DNA of 18,865 bases from an uncultured Eubacteriales bacterium (GCA_900550625.1 URSW01000010.1:1-18865); one strand, 5' to 3'. Shown: positions 8,723-16,020, counted from the first letter of the stretch. Numbers and translations: made by a program. Notes: a model not told the origin generated them from the sequence alone.

Positions 8723-9545
8723 GATCCGTAACACTCCTCACAGAAATACCGTTGAAAACCTTGGACATTTCCCACATGAGAATGGTAGATGCACATGAAA
8801 CATTGAGAGAGTCGGTATCTCCGACCATCTCGATAAGAACGCTTTCGGTGCATGACGATATAAGTTCGTCGGAGAGCCCGTGCCCCTCGTTGCCGACTAA
8901 AAAAACATCGTCCGCGCGCAGTTCGAATCTGCCGAGGCATTTTGAATTTTCGCCGAGCGCTGCCGCGAAGACACGTCTTCCCGCGCTGCGGAGGAGTCTC
9001 ACCGTTTCCGCCATGTCTGCGGATATTCTCACGTTGATCCGGAATATGCCGCCCATTGAGGCTCGCACGGTTTTCGGAGACAGAACATCCGCGCAGACAG
9101 AAATCACGACCGTATCAAATCCGGTTGCAGCCGCCGTACGGATTATGGTTCCGAGATTTCCCGGATCGCGCACCCCGTCGCACATGAAGATCCTTTCATC
9201 GGTGCCTTCGGCAAAAGGCTTGCAGAAGCCGGAGGAATCAAGAACGGCGATTATCCCCTGCGGAGATTTTTCCGTGGAGATCTTCCCGAACGGCGAGGGT
9301 GAAAGAAATAGCACCTCAGCACCCATGCGGCGCGCTTTGACGCAAAGCTCCGAGAATTTCTCCAACTCGCTCTCAAGCACAAGCAGATACCTCGGGCACG
9401 CACCGCATCCGAGTGCGTCCCTCGTGAGCTTTTCGCCTTCGCAAAGAAAAAGCCCCTCCGAACGGCGGAATTTCGGGTCCGACAGCTTTGCAAGGCGGAC
9501 TACCAACTGATTATTACATGATGTTATAACATTCCCGCCGTTCAT
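8715..9545 (-). CDS. TrmH/SpoU family RNA 2'-O-ribose methyltransferase
   Basis: SPOUT-fold enzymes of this family transfer a methyl group from S-adenosylmethionine to the 2'-hydroxyl of a ribose in rRNA or tRNA. The N-terminal part (about 10-105) looks like the SpoU substrate-binding domain (FRRSEGLFLCEGEKLTRDAL). The three catalytic motifs follow: motif 1 DPGNLGTIIRTAAATG at 127-142 with Arg136, motif 2 VGNEGHGLSDE at 217-227, and motif 3 DTDSLNVSCASTILMWE around 243-259. The length of 276 fits RlmB- and YsgA-like members; which nucleotide is modified cannot be told from sequence. The ATG at 9545 has AAGGAG at good spacing. It sits after the terminator of the ribosomal protein operon and overlaps dprA. 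I see no clear promoter of its own in the 36 bp after that terminator. Confidence 0.93.
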   Translation of the reverse strand: MNGGNVITSCNNQLVVRLAKLSDPKFRRSEGLFLCEGEKLTRDALGCGACPRYLLVLESELEKFSELCVKARRMGAEVLFLSPSPFGKISTEKSPQGIIAVLDSSGFCKPFAEGTDERIFMCDGVRDPGNLGTIIRTAAATGFDTVVISVCADVLSPKTVRASMGGIFRINVRISADMAETVRLLRSAGRRVFAAALGENSKCLGRFELRADDVFLVGNEGHGLSDELISSCTESVLIEMVGDTDSLNVSCASTILMWEMSKVFNGISVRSVTDHG

Positions 9546-9581
9546 CGGAGACTCTCCTTTTTAAATTTGTATTTGTAGCAC

Positions 9582-9606
9582 AAAAACCCGGCAAAACCGG
9601 GTTTTT
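9582..9606 (-). terminator. Rho-independent terminator of infC-rpmI-rplT
   Basis: A ten-pair perfect stem, AAAAACCCGG (9582-9591) with CCGGGTTTTT (9597-9606), closes a five-base loop. The T-rich arm gives a run of five Ts on either strand, so it can act in both directions. It lies six bases past the rplT stop codon and before the methyltransferase gene, so its main role is to end the ribosomal protein operon. Confidence 0.92.
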
Positions 9607-9611
9607 ATTGA

Positions 9612-9965
9612 TTAAAGAGCGCTCTTCGCCTTCTCAGCAAGCTCTGCGAAAGCTTCCTTATCGGAGACTGCAAGCTCCGCAAGCATCTTTCTGTTGAGGT
9701 CGATGCCGGACTTCTTGAGACCGTGCATAAACTGAGAATAATTTATTCCGTTTACCTTTGCCTGTGCGGAAATACGGGTGATCCACAGAGAACGGAAGTC
9801 TCTCTTCTTCTGTTTGCGTCCGATGTAAGCATAGTTGCCGCTCTTCATTACGGCCTGCTTAGCCATCTTGAAATGCTTACTTTTTGCGCCCCAATAGCCC
9901 TTTGCGGCTTTGAGAATCTTATTTCTTCTCTTGCGAGTCGACTTTGCACACTTAATTCTTGCCAT
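9612..9965 (-). CDS. rplT: 50S ribosomal protein L20
   Basis: L20 binds 23S rRNA early in large-subunit assembly. In the species studied it also represses its own operon by binding the leader or intergenic mRNA. The 117-residue protein is full length. It begins MARIKCAKSTRKRRNKILKA, highly basic as expected. The typical block GYWGAKSKHFKMAKQAVMKS is followed by YAYIGRKQKKRDFRSLWI and a C-terminal globular part NGINYSQFMHGLKKSGIDLNRKMLAELA. The ATG at 9965 has AAAGGA about ten bases upstream. It is the last gene of infC-rpmI-rplT, 29 bp after rpmI, with a terminator right behind it. Confidence 0.98.
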   Translation of the reverse strand: MARIKCAKSTRKRRNKILKAAKGYWGAKSKHFKMAKQAVMKSGNYAYIGRKQKKRDFRSLWITRISAQAKVNGINYSQFMHGLKKSGIDLNRKMLAELAVSDKEAFAELAEKAKSAL

Positions 9966-9994
9966 TTTGTCTCATTCCTTTCTGATAAATCAAA

Positions 9995-10189
9995 TTATTT
10001 GCAGATAAGACGCTTTACGTTAGCGGACATTGCGTCGCTGAGGTAAGCACCCTTACGAAGGTTTCTTTTTCTCTTCTGCGTTTTAATACCGAGCTTATGA
10101 CGGTGTTCGGAATGATTCATCTTTACCTTGCCGCTTCCGGTAACGGAAAAACGCTTGCAAGATGCGCGGTGGCTTTTAACTTTTCCCAT
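9995..10189 (-). CDS. rpmI: 50S ribosomal protein L35
   Basis: L35 is a small basic protein of the large ribosomal subunit. The 64-residue product matches the family's usual length. It reads MGKVKSHRASCKRFSVTGSG, with the typical KRF.VTGSGK segment, then a strongly basic NHSEHRHKLGIKTQKRKRNL and a C-terminus ending VKRLICK. The ATG at 10189 has AAAGGA about ten bases upstream. It is 28 bp after infC and 29 bp before rplT, the canonical operon order. Confidence 0.97.
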   Translation of the reverse strand: MGKVKSHRASCKRFSVTGSGKVKMNHSEHRHKLGIKTQKRKRNLRKGAYLSDAMSANVKRLICK

Positions 10190-10217
10190 GATTATGTTAT
10201 CCTTTCAATTTATAATC

Positions 10218-10760
10218 TTACTGTTCTTTCGGCGGCTGATCCTTCGACTGTTTAAGCGGATTGATGAACATCGTCATCTGACGTCCTTCAAGAACCGGCT
10301 TTTTGTCTACGGAACCGTAATCGGCGCAGGCATCCTGAAATTTGGCAAGCATATCGCGGCCGATCTCCTGATGAGCCATCTCACGTCCTCTGAATTTCAG
10401 GCAGACACGAACCTTATTACCCTCGCCGAGAAATTTCACGGCGCGGTTTGCCTTGGTTTCAAAGTCATGAGTATCAATACGGCAGGAAAGCTGTATCTCT
10501 TTAACTTCAACGGACTGCTGCTTTTTCTTTGCTTCCTTTTCCCTCTTGTCACACTCGTAGCGGTACTTTCCGTAATCCATTGCGCGGCATACGGGAGGGT
10601 TGCCCTGCGGTGCGATGAGCACAAGATCAAGACCTTTATCATAAGCATATTCTTTTGCACTGTCTATGCCCATGATACCCATCTGATCTCCGTTCTCGTC
10701 AAGCATACGGACCTCTTTAACTCTGATATCATCGTTGATGATAAGTTCTTTAGCGCCTAT
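10218..10760 (-). CDS. infC: Translation initiation factor IF-3, probable AUA start
   Basis: IF-3 binds the 30S subunit, keeps it apart from 50S and rejects wrong initiator tRNA and start codons. The N-domain begins GAKELIINDDIRVKEVRMLD and carries NPPVCRAMDYGKYRYE near residue 60. A lysine-rich linker (70-85) leads to the C-domain with VKEIQLS, HDFETKANRAVKFL and EIGRDMLAKF. From the proposed start the protein is 180 residues, the normal length. No ATG, GTG or TTG lies where the family begins. The codon at 10760-10758 is ATA, eight bases after a perfect GGAGGTG (10775-10769). Atypical starts (AUU) are known for infC in E. coli and Bacillus and underlie autocontrol by IF-3. Longer readings to the ATG at 10853 or TTG at 10928 run through the leader hairpin and the promoter itself, so I reject them. 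Confidence 0.95.
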   Translation of the reverse strand: MGAKELIINDDIRVKEVRMLDENGDQMGIMGIDSAKEYAYDKGLDLVLIAPQGNPPVCRAMDYGKYRYECDKREKEAKKKQQSVEVKEIQLSCRIDTHDFETKANRAVKFLGEGNKVRVCLKFRGREMAHQEIGRDMLAKFQDACADYGSVDKKPVLEGRQMTMFINPLKQSKDQPPKEQ

Positions 10761-10768
10761 AGCGGTAG

Positions 10769-10811
10769 CACCTCCAAAATAAAATCGTGCGGAAACATCT
10801 TCTCCGCACGA
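10769..10811 (-). terminator. Leader attenuator hairpin and Shine-Dalgarno of infC
   Basis: On the minus strand a perfect nine-pair stem TCGTGCGGA (10811-10803) with TCCGCACGA (10793-10785), loop nine bases, is followed at once by TTTTATTTT (10784-10776) and then GGAGGTG (10775-10769). This has the form of an intrinsic terminator placed directly before the infC ribosome site. The family context (infC-rpmI-rplT leaders in Bacillota are controlled by L20 through premature termination) makes an attenuator the natural reading. An upstream segment, TTCT-CA-CCGC (10870-10861), can pair with GCGGAGAA (10807-10800) in the 5' arm and would block the terminator. Control by L20 here is inference. Confidence 0.8.
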
Positions 10812-10899
10812 CCGAAAATATCTGTCTGATCGCTTATTAACCGGACGCGCCATACGCGCGGCGGTGAGAACGGAGAGTTCTGCTTCCTTTTTCCCCGAT

Positions 10900-10928
10900 A
10901 TTATATCACCGCTCACGCGCGTTGTCAA
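10900..10928 (-). promoter_or_regulatory. Housekeeping sigma promoter of infC-rpmI-rplT
   Basis: TTGACA (10928-10923) and TATAAT (10905-10900) both match the consensus exactly, with a 17-bp spacer. Transcription should begin near 10893, giving a leader of about 133 nt before the proposed infC start. The promoter lies just after the terminator of the upstream heptad-repeat gene. Confidence 0.93.
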
Positions 10929-10950
10929 GTACTTTTTTCATTTTTACGAA

Positions 10951-10980
10951 GAAAGCCGGGCGGATATTCGTCCGGCTTTT
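10951..10980 (-). terminator. Terminator of the HdeD-MMPL-heptad-repeat operon
   Basis: A twelve-pair stem (10952-10963 with 10968-10979, one G-T pair) closes a four-base loop. Its core is AAGCCGG paired with CCGGCTT. On the minus strand the run after the stem is only CTTTCTTC, so the U-tract is moderate. It lies eleven bases past the stop of the heptad-repeat protein and just before the infC promoter. Confidence 0.8.
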
Positions 10981-10990
10981 CTGTAAGCCT

Positions 10991-13225
10991 TTATTCTGCG
11001 TCGATCGATTCGGTGCGGTAGATGAATTTGACCTGACCGTCGGAGCCGTCGGGCAGTGCGGTGAAGGTCTTATAATCCTTCGAAACGTCAACCGTCGCCT
11101 TTACTCTCGTAAGGAGTCCGGCAAGGTCACCTTCGACCGCGTCCGTAAGCTTTTTCACGCCCTTTTCGTTGAACTCGTTGAGTCCGTCGGAAAGCGCAAG
11201 CGCGCCGTCACGAAGCTTTGAAACTCCGTCGACGAGAGCCGGAGCACCGTCTTTGAGTGTGAGTATGCCGTCATAAAGCTCGCCGATGCCCGCATAAAGC
11301 GCATCCGCACCGCTGCTCAGAGCCGATGCGCCCGAGCTTAATGCCGATGAGCCGGAGCTGAGCGAGGCTGCGCCTCCGCTGAGAGCGTCCGCGCCCTCCT
11401 TTGCGGAGGAAACGCCGTCCGTATATGCTCCGAGTCCGTTGTAGAATTCTCTGTAGCTGTCAAGCTGTCCCTTCAGTGCGCTTATGCTTGCCGCTCCGGA
11501 CTTTGCCTTTTCGAGAGCCGCCGTGATCTGATCCTGTACTTCCGAGGAATTCATGTTCTGCTCAATAAGAGCCGCGACCTGTTCATCGGTCTTTGAGGAT
11601 ATCAAAGCCGTGATATCGTCCGCCTTCATTTTCGCTTCGACGTTTGCCGAGATCATTTGGGATACCGCGTCGCTCTTCATGTTTTCCTCGATCGCCGCAT
11701 TGATCTGCGCCTGCTGCTCCGCGCTTATCATGCCGGCGGCGACTGCCGCGTCGTACTGTTCCTTTGTCATATTCATGGCTGCGAGAACCTGCGATTCGAC
11801 ATTTGCGCGAACCGCTGCGGTCACGCCCGCGGTCACTTCTTCTTTAACCTTTTCACTGACGGCAGCCTCGATATCGCCGCGCTTTGCGTTTACCGCTTCG
11901 GTGACCTTTTCCTTTGCGACGGCGCGTGCCTGCTCCGCAATTTTATCCGTGTCGAGTGATGCGACGACACCGTTCAGAACCTCCGTATAATTATCCACGG
12001 TAAGCTTCGGAACCGTCAGACCCGCTGCCGCCAGCTGACTGTCGGCAATTCCGAGGAGCGATTCAAACACCTGCTTTGCGCCCGCATTGAGCTTTGCGCT
12101 GTTCGAATCAAGCTCTCCGAGACCGGATGCAAGCTCCGCAGCGCCCTCAGCGAGCGCTGATGCTCCGCCGTTGAGTTTTGCCGCGCCTTCGCTGAGATCT
12201 GCTGCGCCTCCGCTGAGTTCGGCAGCCCCGTTCTTGATCTTTTCGGCACCTGCGGCAAGCTTATCTATACCGGATATCAGCTCACCGGATTTATCGAGAA
12301 GTGTGCAAAGTCCGCCGTACAGCTCGGACGAACCGTCCGTAAGCTTTGTCATCGCATCCGTAAGCTCATTGAGCGAATCGGTGAGCGCATCCGCGGAATC
12401 AAGCTTATCGCTGTCGAGCTTGCTGAATATACCGTTTGTCGCAACAGTCACGGTATTCGTCATTTCAAAGTCCTTGACATCGGCGCTGATCTCGACATAA
12501 TCCGGAATCTCGAATTTATCGGGATCTATTGCGAGGTTTTCACGGAGTCCGGGGAAAGCGAGTCCGACGACCGCGATACGGTTTCCGTCATTTATGAGTT
12601 TGCCGTTCGACACCTCGACATCGGTGAACTTATCGCCGTCGAGGAGGATTCCCGTGAGCATTGCAAACGGGACGTATATTTTTTCGGTCTTTCCGTCGAT
12701 TTCGACGTTCTCGTACTGATTGTTCTTATAGTCGAAGCGTATCGTGACCCTGCCGCTTTTTCCGGCGAGATCATCCGCGCTTATGCTGCTTCCGTCAAGC
12801 TTATACGAAACCGAAAGATTCACGGGCAGTTCCTTGTCGATATTCCCTTGGCAGTAAATATCGTTGCCCTGCGCGTTCCAGACGCGCATATTGTCGCCGT
12901 TCATGCTGTAGGTCTCGCTGCCCTTGACGTTTTCCACGTTATCAAGGTCGGAGCTGTCGTATATCTCGTCTTTTCCGAGAGTATTCCTGAGCCAATCGCT
13001 GACAATTATCTTCTGAACACTTCCGTCCGCTCCGGAAAGAACGTACACGGTCTCATCCTTAACGGTTTTATCCGTCTCTTCAGCCGCCGGTGCCGAAGCT
13101 AAAACCGCATCATCCTCCGGCGTCTTTCCGGAATTTGCCGCAAAAACCGCGGCGGCGGTTCCGCCTCCCGCAAGAAGCAGTGCGCACAATGTAACGGCAA
13201 CCGTTTTGGTAATTCCCTGTTTCAT
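10991..13225 (-). CDS. Secreted YhgE-like heptad-repeat protein, partner of the MMPL transporter
   Basis: The protein has 744 residues from the ATG at 13225, supported by GGAGGT nine bases upstream and a 2-bp gap after the MMPL gene. A signal peptide or single N-terminal anchor (about 7-30) is followed by a beta-rich region (about 58-262). Two blocks of xxxLxxG heptads (about 281-386 and 583-696, such as AELSGGAADLSEGAAKLNGG and LSSGSSALSSGASALSSG) flank an Ala/Glu/Lys-rich helical middle (about 410-575). The C-terminus is a short polar tail. Such heptads are typical of YhgE/Pip proteins, but the C-terminal multi-helix membrane domain of those proteins is absent. The likely fold is a long coiled-coil hairpin outside the membrane. 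A role as extracellular partner of the adjacent transporter is inferred from the operon only; the substrate is unknown. Confidence 0.85.
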   Translation of the reverse strand: MKQGITKTVAVTLCALLLAGGGTAAAVFAANSGKTPEDDAVLASAPAAEETDKTVKDETVYVLSGADGSVQKIIVSDWLRNTLGKDEIYDSSDLDNVENVKGSETYSMNGDNMRVWNAQGNDIYCQGNIDKELPVNLSVSYKLDGSSISADDLAGKSGRVTIRFDYKNNQYENVEIDGKTEKIYVPFAMLTGILLDGDKFTDVEVSNGKLINDGNRIAVVGLAFPGLRENLAIDPDKFEIPDYVEISADVKDFEMTNTVTVATNGIFSKLDSDKLDSADALTDSLNELTDAMTKLTDGSSELYGGLCTLLDKSGELISGIDKLAAGAEKIKNGAAELSGGAADLSEGAAKLNGGASALAEGAAELASGLGELDSNSAKLNAGAKQVFESLLGIADSQLAAAGLTVPKLTVDNYTEVLNGVVASLDTDKIAEQARAVAKEKVTEAVNAKRGDIEAAVSEKVKEEVTAGVTAAVRANVESQVLAAMNMTKEQYDAAVAAGMISAEQQAQINAAIEENMKSDAVSQMISANVEAKMKADDITALISSKTDEQVAALIEQNMNSSEVQDQITAALEKAKSGAASISALKGQLDSYREFYNGLGAYTDGVSSAKEGADALSGGAASLSSGSSALSSGASALSSGADALYAGIGELYDGILTLKDGAPALVDGVSKLRDGALALSDGLNEFNEKGVKKLTDAVEGDLAGLLTRVKATVDVSKDYKTFTALPDGSDGQVKFIYRTESIDAE

Positions 13226-13227
13226 TA

Positions 13228-15318
13228 TTACTTTACCTCCGAATTCTTTACCGAAATATGTTTCATACCGAGTGTAGTCACGCATACAAGCTTATCGCAG
13301 AGCATGAGAAGTGCGGGCAGGATGAAGATAACGCAGAGCATACTGACAACAGCGCCTCTTGCCATGAGCATACACATTGAGCTTATAATATCTATATCCG
13401 AATAAACCGCAACGCCGAATGTAGCCGCGAACAGTCCCATACCGGACACAATTATTGACGGGATCGATGTTGAAAGCGCCGTAAGTATGCTGTTTTTCTT
13501 ACTCTGTCCGGCGATTCTTTCCGACTTATATCTCGTCGTCATCAGGATTGCGTAGTCAACCGTTGCGCCAAGCTGGATCGTGCTTATGCAGATCGGTGCG
13601 ATAAACGGAAGCGATTCACCGAAATAGTGAGGCAGTCCGAGATTTATGAAAATTGCAAGCTCTATGACCGCTATAAGGATAAACGGAAGGGAGATGCTCT
13701 TTTCGACAAGCGCTATAATAACGAAGATCGCAACTATCGAAACCGCATTGACAACCTTGAAGTCGTGGTCGGTCGTTTCGATCATATCCTTCATACAGGG
13801 CGCTTCTCCGATCAGCATGCCGGACTCGTCGTACTTTTTCAGTATCGCGTTGAGCGAGTCTATCTGATCGTTGACTTTATCGCTTGCGACTTTATACTCC
13901 GAATTGATAAGCAGCAGCTCCCACTTATCGCTCTCGAGTATACTGCGTATGCCGTCGGGGATGATCTCCTCCGGTACTCTCGACCCGACAACGGATTCAA
14001 GCCCGAGCACATATTTTACGCCGTCGACGCTCTCCATCTCGTCAATCATGGAACGCACGGATTTCGAAGGAAGATCGGCGCTCACAAGCACCATATGAGT
14101 AGATGCGATATCGAATTCCTCCGAAAGCTTGGAATTTGCAATGACATACTCCATATCCTCCGGCAGGCACTGTCCCATATCGTAATACACTTCGTCGTTT
14201 GTCTTGTCGTAGCCGTAATATGCCGGCGGGATAAGAAGCGCAAATATAACGAGAAACACCGGGAAGCCCTTGAGAACGCCCTTTGAAAATTTGGTCATGT
14301 CCGGTATAAGTGATCTGTGCTTTGTCCTCTGAAGAGGCTTATCGAATACGAGGATAAGCGCGGGTAGAACCGTGACGCAGCCGATAACGCCGAATACTAC
14401 GCCCTTCGCCATGACAAGTCCGAGGTCGCGTCCGAGTGTGAACGTCATGAAGCACAGTGCGGCAAATCCCGCGACGGTCGTTATCGAACTTCCGACGACC
14501 GAGGTAAGCGTTTCCTTTATTGCAAGCGCCATCGCTTCCTTGGGGTCGCCGAACTTCTCACGCTGTTCGTTGTAGCTGTGCCACAGGAATATCGAATAGT
14601 CCATCGTGACCGCAAGCTGAAGGACCGCAGAAAGAGCCTTTGTTATGTACGATATCTCGCCGAAGAAGTAATTCGTTCCGAGATTGAGCAGGATCATCAT
14701 TCCGATCGACGCAAGAAATACAAACGGCACAAGCCATCCGTCGAGGAAAACAAGCATTGCAACCGTTGCAAGAAGGACGGCGATGCCGACGTAGATCGGC
14801 TCCTCCTTTTCACAAAGATCCTTCAGATCCGTGACAAGCGCCGACATTCCGGAAACGAAGCACTGCCTGCCCGCGATCGAGCGGATCTCGCGGATCGCAT
14901 CCATAGTTACGTCGGCGGAGGTCGCACTGTCAAAGAAAACCGCCATCATCGTCGAGTGATCGGTATTGAATTCGTCGTAGATCTTATCCGGAAGGAGCTC
15001 CTTCGGAACGGATATGTCCGCAAGAGTCGAATACCAGATGACCGTCTCAACGTGATCGACCTCTTTGATCTTATCGCAAAGCGCCGCAACGTCGCGGTCG
15101 GGCATATCTTCCACTATTATCAGTGAAAACGCGCCCTTTCCGAAATCCTCAAGCAGCTCGTTCTGTCCGATCACCGTATCCATATCGTCCGGCAGATAAT
15201 CGAGCATATCGTAATTTATCCTCGTGCCTATCATTCCGAGCACCGACGGTATCATAAGCAGAACAGCTATGATAAGGATCGGTATGCGGTATTTCACGAC
15301 CGCCTTTGAAAAATGCAT
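13228..15318 (-). CDS. MMPL-family RND transporter
   Basis: RND/MMPL transporters use the proton gradient to export lipids, drugs or surface-polymer components. The 696-residue protein has the duplicated architecture: one helix (11-31), an outer loop domain (35-170), five helices (175-330), then a second set with a helix at about 352-370, an outer domain (375-520) and helices to about 680. The proton-relay Asp-Tyr pairs are present in both halves: Asp240-Tyr241 in QLAVTMDYSIFLWHSY and Asp588-Tyr589 in QLGATVDYAILMTTRY. The ATG at 15318 has AAAGGA ten bases upstream. It starts 6 bp after the HdeD-like gene and ends 2 bp before the heptad-repeat gene, so the three are co-transcribed. Substrate unknown. 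Confidence 0.93.
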   Translation of the reverse strand: MHFSKAVVKYRIPILIIAVLLMIPSVLGMIGTRINYDMLDYLPDDMDTVIGQNELLEDFGKGAFSLIIVEDMPDRDVAALCDKIKEVDHVETVIWYSTLADISVPKELLPDKIYDEFNTDHSTMMAVFFDSATSADVTMDAIREIRSIAGRQCFVSGMSALVTDLKDLCEKEEPIYVGIAVLLATVAMLVFLDGWLVPFVFLASIGMMILLNLGTNYFFGEISYITKALSAVLQLAVTMDYSIFLWHSYNEQREKFGDPKEAMALAIKETLTSVVGSSITTVAGFAALCFMTFTLGRDLGLVMAKGVVFGVIGCVTVLPALILVFDKPLQRTKHRSLIPDMTKFSKGVLKGFPVFLVIFALLIPPAYYGYDKTNDEVYYDMGQCLPEDMEYVIANSKLSEEFDIASTHMVLVSADLPSKSVRSMIDEMESVDGVKYVLGLESVVGSRVPEEIIPDGIRSILESDKWELLLINSEYKVASDKVNDQIDSLNAILKKYDESGMLIGEAPCMKDMIETTDHDFKVVNAVSIVAIFVIIALVEKSISLPFILIAVIELAIFINLGLPHYFGESLPFIAPICISTIQLGATVDYAILMTTRYKSERIAGQSKKNSILTALSTSIPSIIVSGMGLFAATFGVAVYSDIDIISSMCMLMARGAVVSMLCVIFILPALLMLCDKLVCVTTLGMKHISVKNSEVK

Positions 15319-15324
15319 ATCGTT

Positions 15325-15921
15325 TCAGTCCTTTCTTTCTTCGTAAAAATCCGCTTCTATAACATCGGGGCGCTGGTGCTTGATTATCTTTACCGCGGTG
15401 ATCACCGTGCTGAAATTAAGCATTCCCTCCGCAAGAAGGGTGATTCCGAGAATCACGGTGAGCACCCTGCCGCCGTCTCCGGGACGGATCGCAAGAAAGA
15501 GACCGCATATTCCGGTAACGACCGCAAATATAAGTATCAGCCACCATTCGGGAATGCCGAAGCTTTTTGCCTCGAACGATATCTGTATCTTGAACATTCC
15601 GTCCGCAAGAACGAATATGCCGAGAACGATGCAGATAAACGTCATCAGGCTTCCCGGATGCACAAGCATAACCGTGCCGAGAGCTATAAGGAGAACTCCC
15701 GACGTCAGGTCGTACTGAAAAGCAAGGCGGTAAAGATCCTTGGAAAAATACCCGGTAAGCTTAACGATTCCGAACACTATCATCGTAATACCGCATATCA
15801 CTCCGAGAAGAGATACCGAAAAATCCGGAAAGGCGATAAGCACCGCTCCGAGAACGCAGAGCACTGCCGAAATAATTATATATCCTGTTTTGGCTGCTCT
15901 CATCGGCGCTGTCGAACGCAT
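15325..15921 (-). CDS. HdeD/DUF308 family membrane protein
   Basis: The 198-residue protein has about six hydrophobic helices, in pairs: TGYIIISAVLCVLGAVLIAF, VSLLGVICGITMIVFGIVKL, LTSGVLLIALGTVMLV, LMTFICIVLGIFVLADG, WWLILIFAVVTGICGLFLAI and VLTVILGITLLAEGML. Three helix pairs, with Gly-rich helices ending in pairs such as GIVKL and LAEGM, are the pattern of HdeD/DUF308 proteins. In enterobacteria HdeD is tied to acid resistance; elsewhere the function is unknown. The ATG at 15921 has a very strong AAAGGAGG eight bases upstream. It is first in the operon with the MMPL transporter and the heptad-repeat protein. A charged tail (about 180-198) is probably cytoplasmic. Confidence 0.88.
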   Translation of the reverse strand: MRSTAPMRAAKTGYIIISAVLCVLGAVLIAFPDFSVSLLGVICGITMIVFGIVKLTGYFSKDLYRLAFQYDLTSGVLLIALGTVMLVHPGSLMTFICIVLGIFVLADGMFKIQISFEAKSFGIPEWWLILIFAVVTGICGLFLAIRPGDGGRVLTVILGITLLAEGMLNFSTVITAVKIIKHQRPDVIEADFYEERKD

Positions 15922-15980
15922 GAAGAACGCCTCCTTTCGTCAAAGAAGGTACGGCAACAAACACCGCATCCGCTTTGTTT

Positions 15981-16015
15981 GACTCAATTATATCAGTCGG
16001 CAGAAAAAATGAAAA
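15981..16015 (-). promoter_or_regulatory. Promoter of the HdeD-MMPL operon with possible TetR operator
   Basis: TATAAT (15992-15987) is a perfect -10 box. The best -35 at 17 bp is TTTTCA (16015-16010), four of six matches. The -10 box sits inside the interrupted palindrome GACT(10)AGTC (15981-15998), whose outer four pairs and two inner pairs match. Steric block of a -10 box by a repressor at such a site is a usual TetR-family arrangement, and a tetR-like gene lies just upstream. The promoter is well supported; the operator is a guess from symmetry and position. Confidence 0.6.
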
Positions 16016-16020
16016 TGGGC

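Noticed and set aside
8723..8734. GTG start of dprA at 8734
   Set aside because: The GTG abuts the AGGAG ribosome site with no spacing; the ATG at 8722 is placed correctly.
9549..9560. Small inverted repeat GGAG/CTCC over the ribosome site of the SpoU-type methyltransferase
   Set aside because: A four-pair stem with a three-base loop is too short to claim control of translation.
10761..10928. N-terminal extension of IF-3 to the TTG at 10928 or the ATG at 10853
   Set aside because: The stretch contains a perfect promoter and a terminator hairpin, has no ribosome site before either codon, and has no counterpart in IF-3 proteins.
13226..13285. A longer start (20 more residues) for the heptad-repeat protein
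   Set aside because: It would overlap the end of the MMPL gene, while the ATG at 13225 has GGAGGT at ideal distance and begins a typical signal peptide.
15939..15983. Inverted repeat TTTGAC/GTCAAA with an inner ACAAA/TTTGT pair in the leader of the HdeD-like gene
   Set aside because: The stem is AT-rich, interrupted and matches no riboswitch or leader I know; it may be chance. RNA folding with conservation would be needed.
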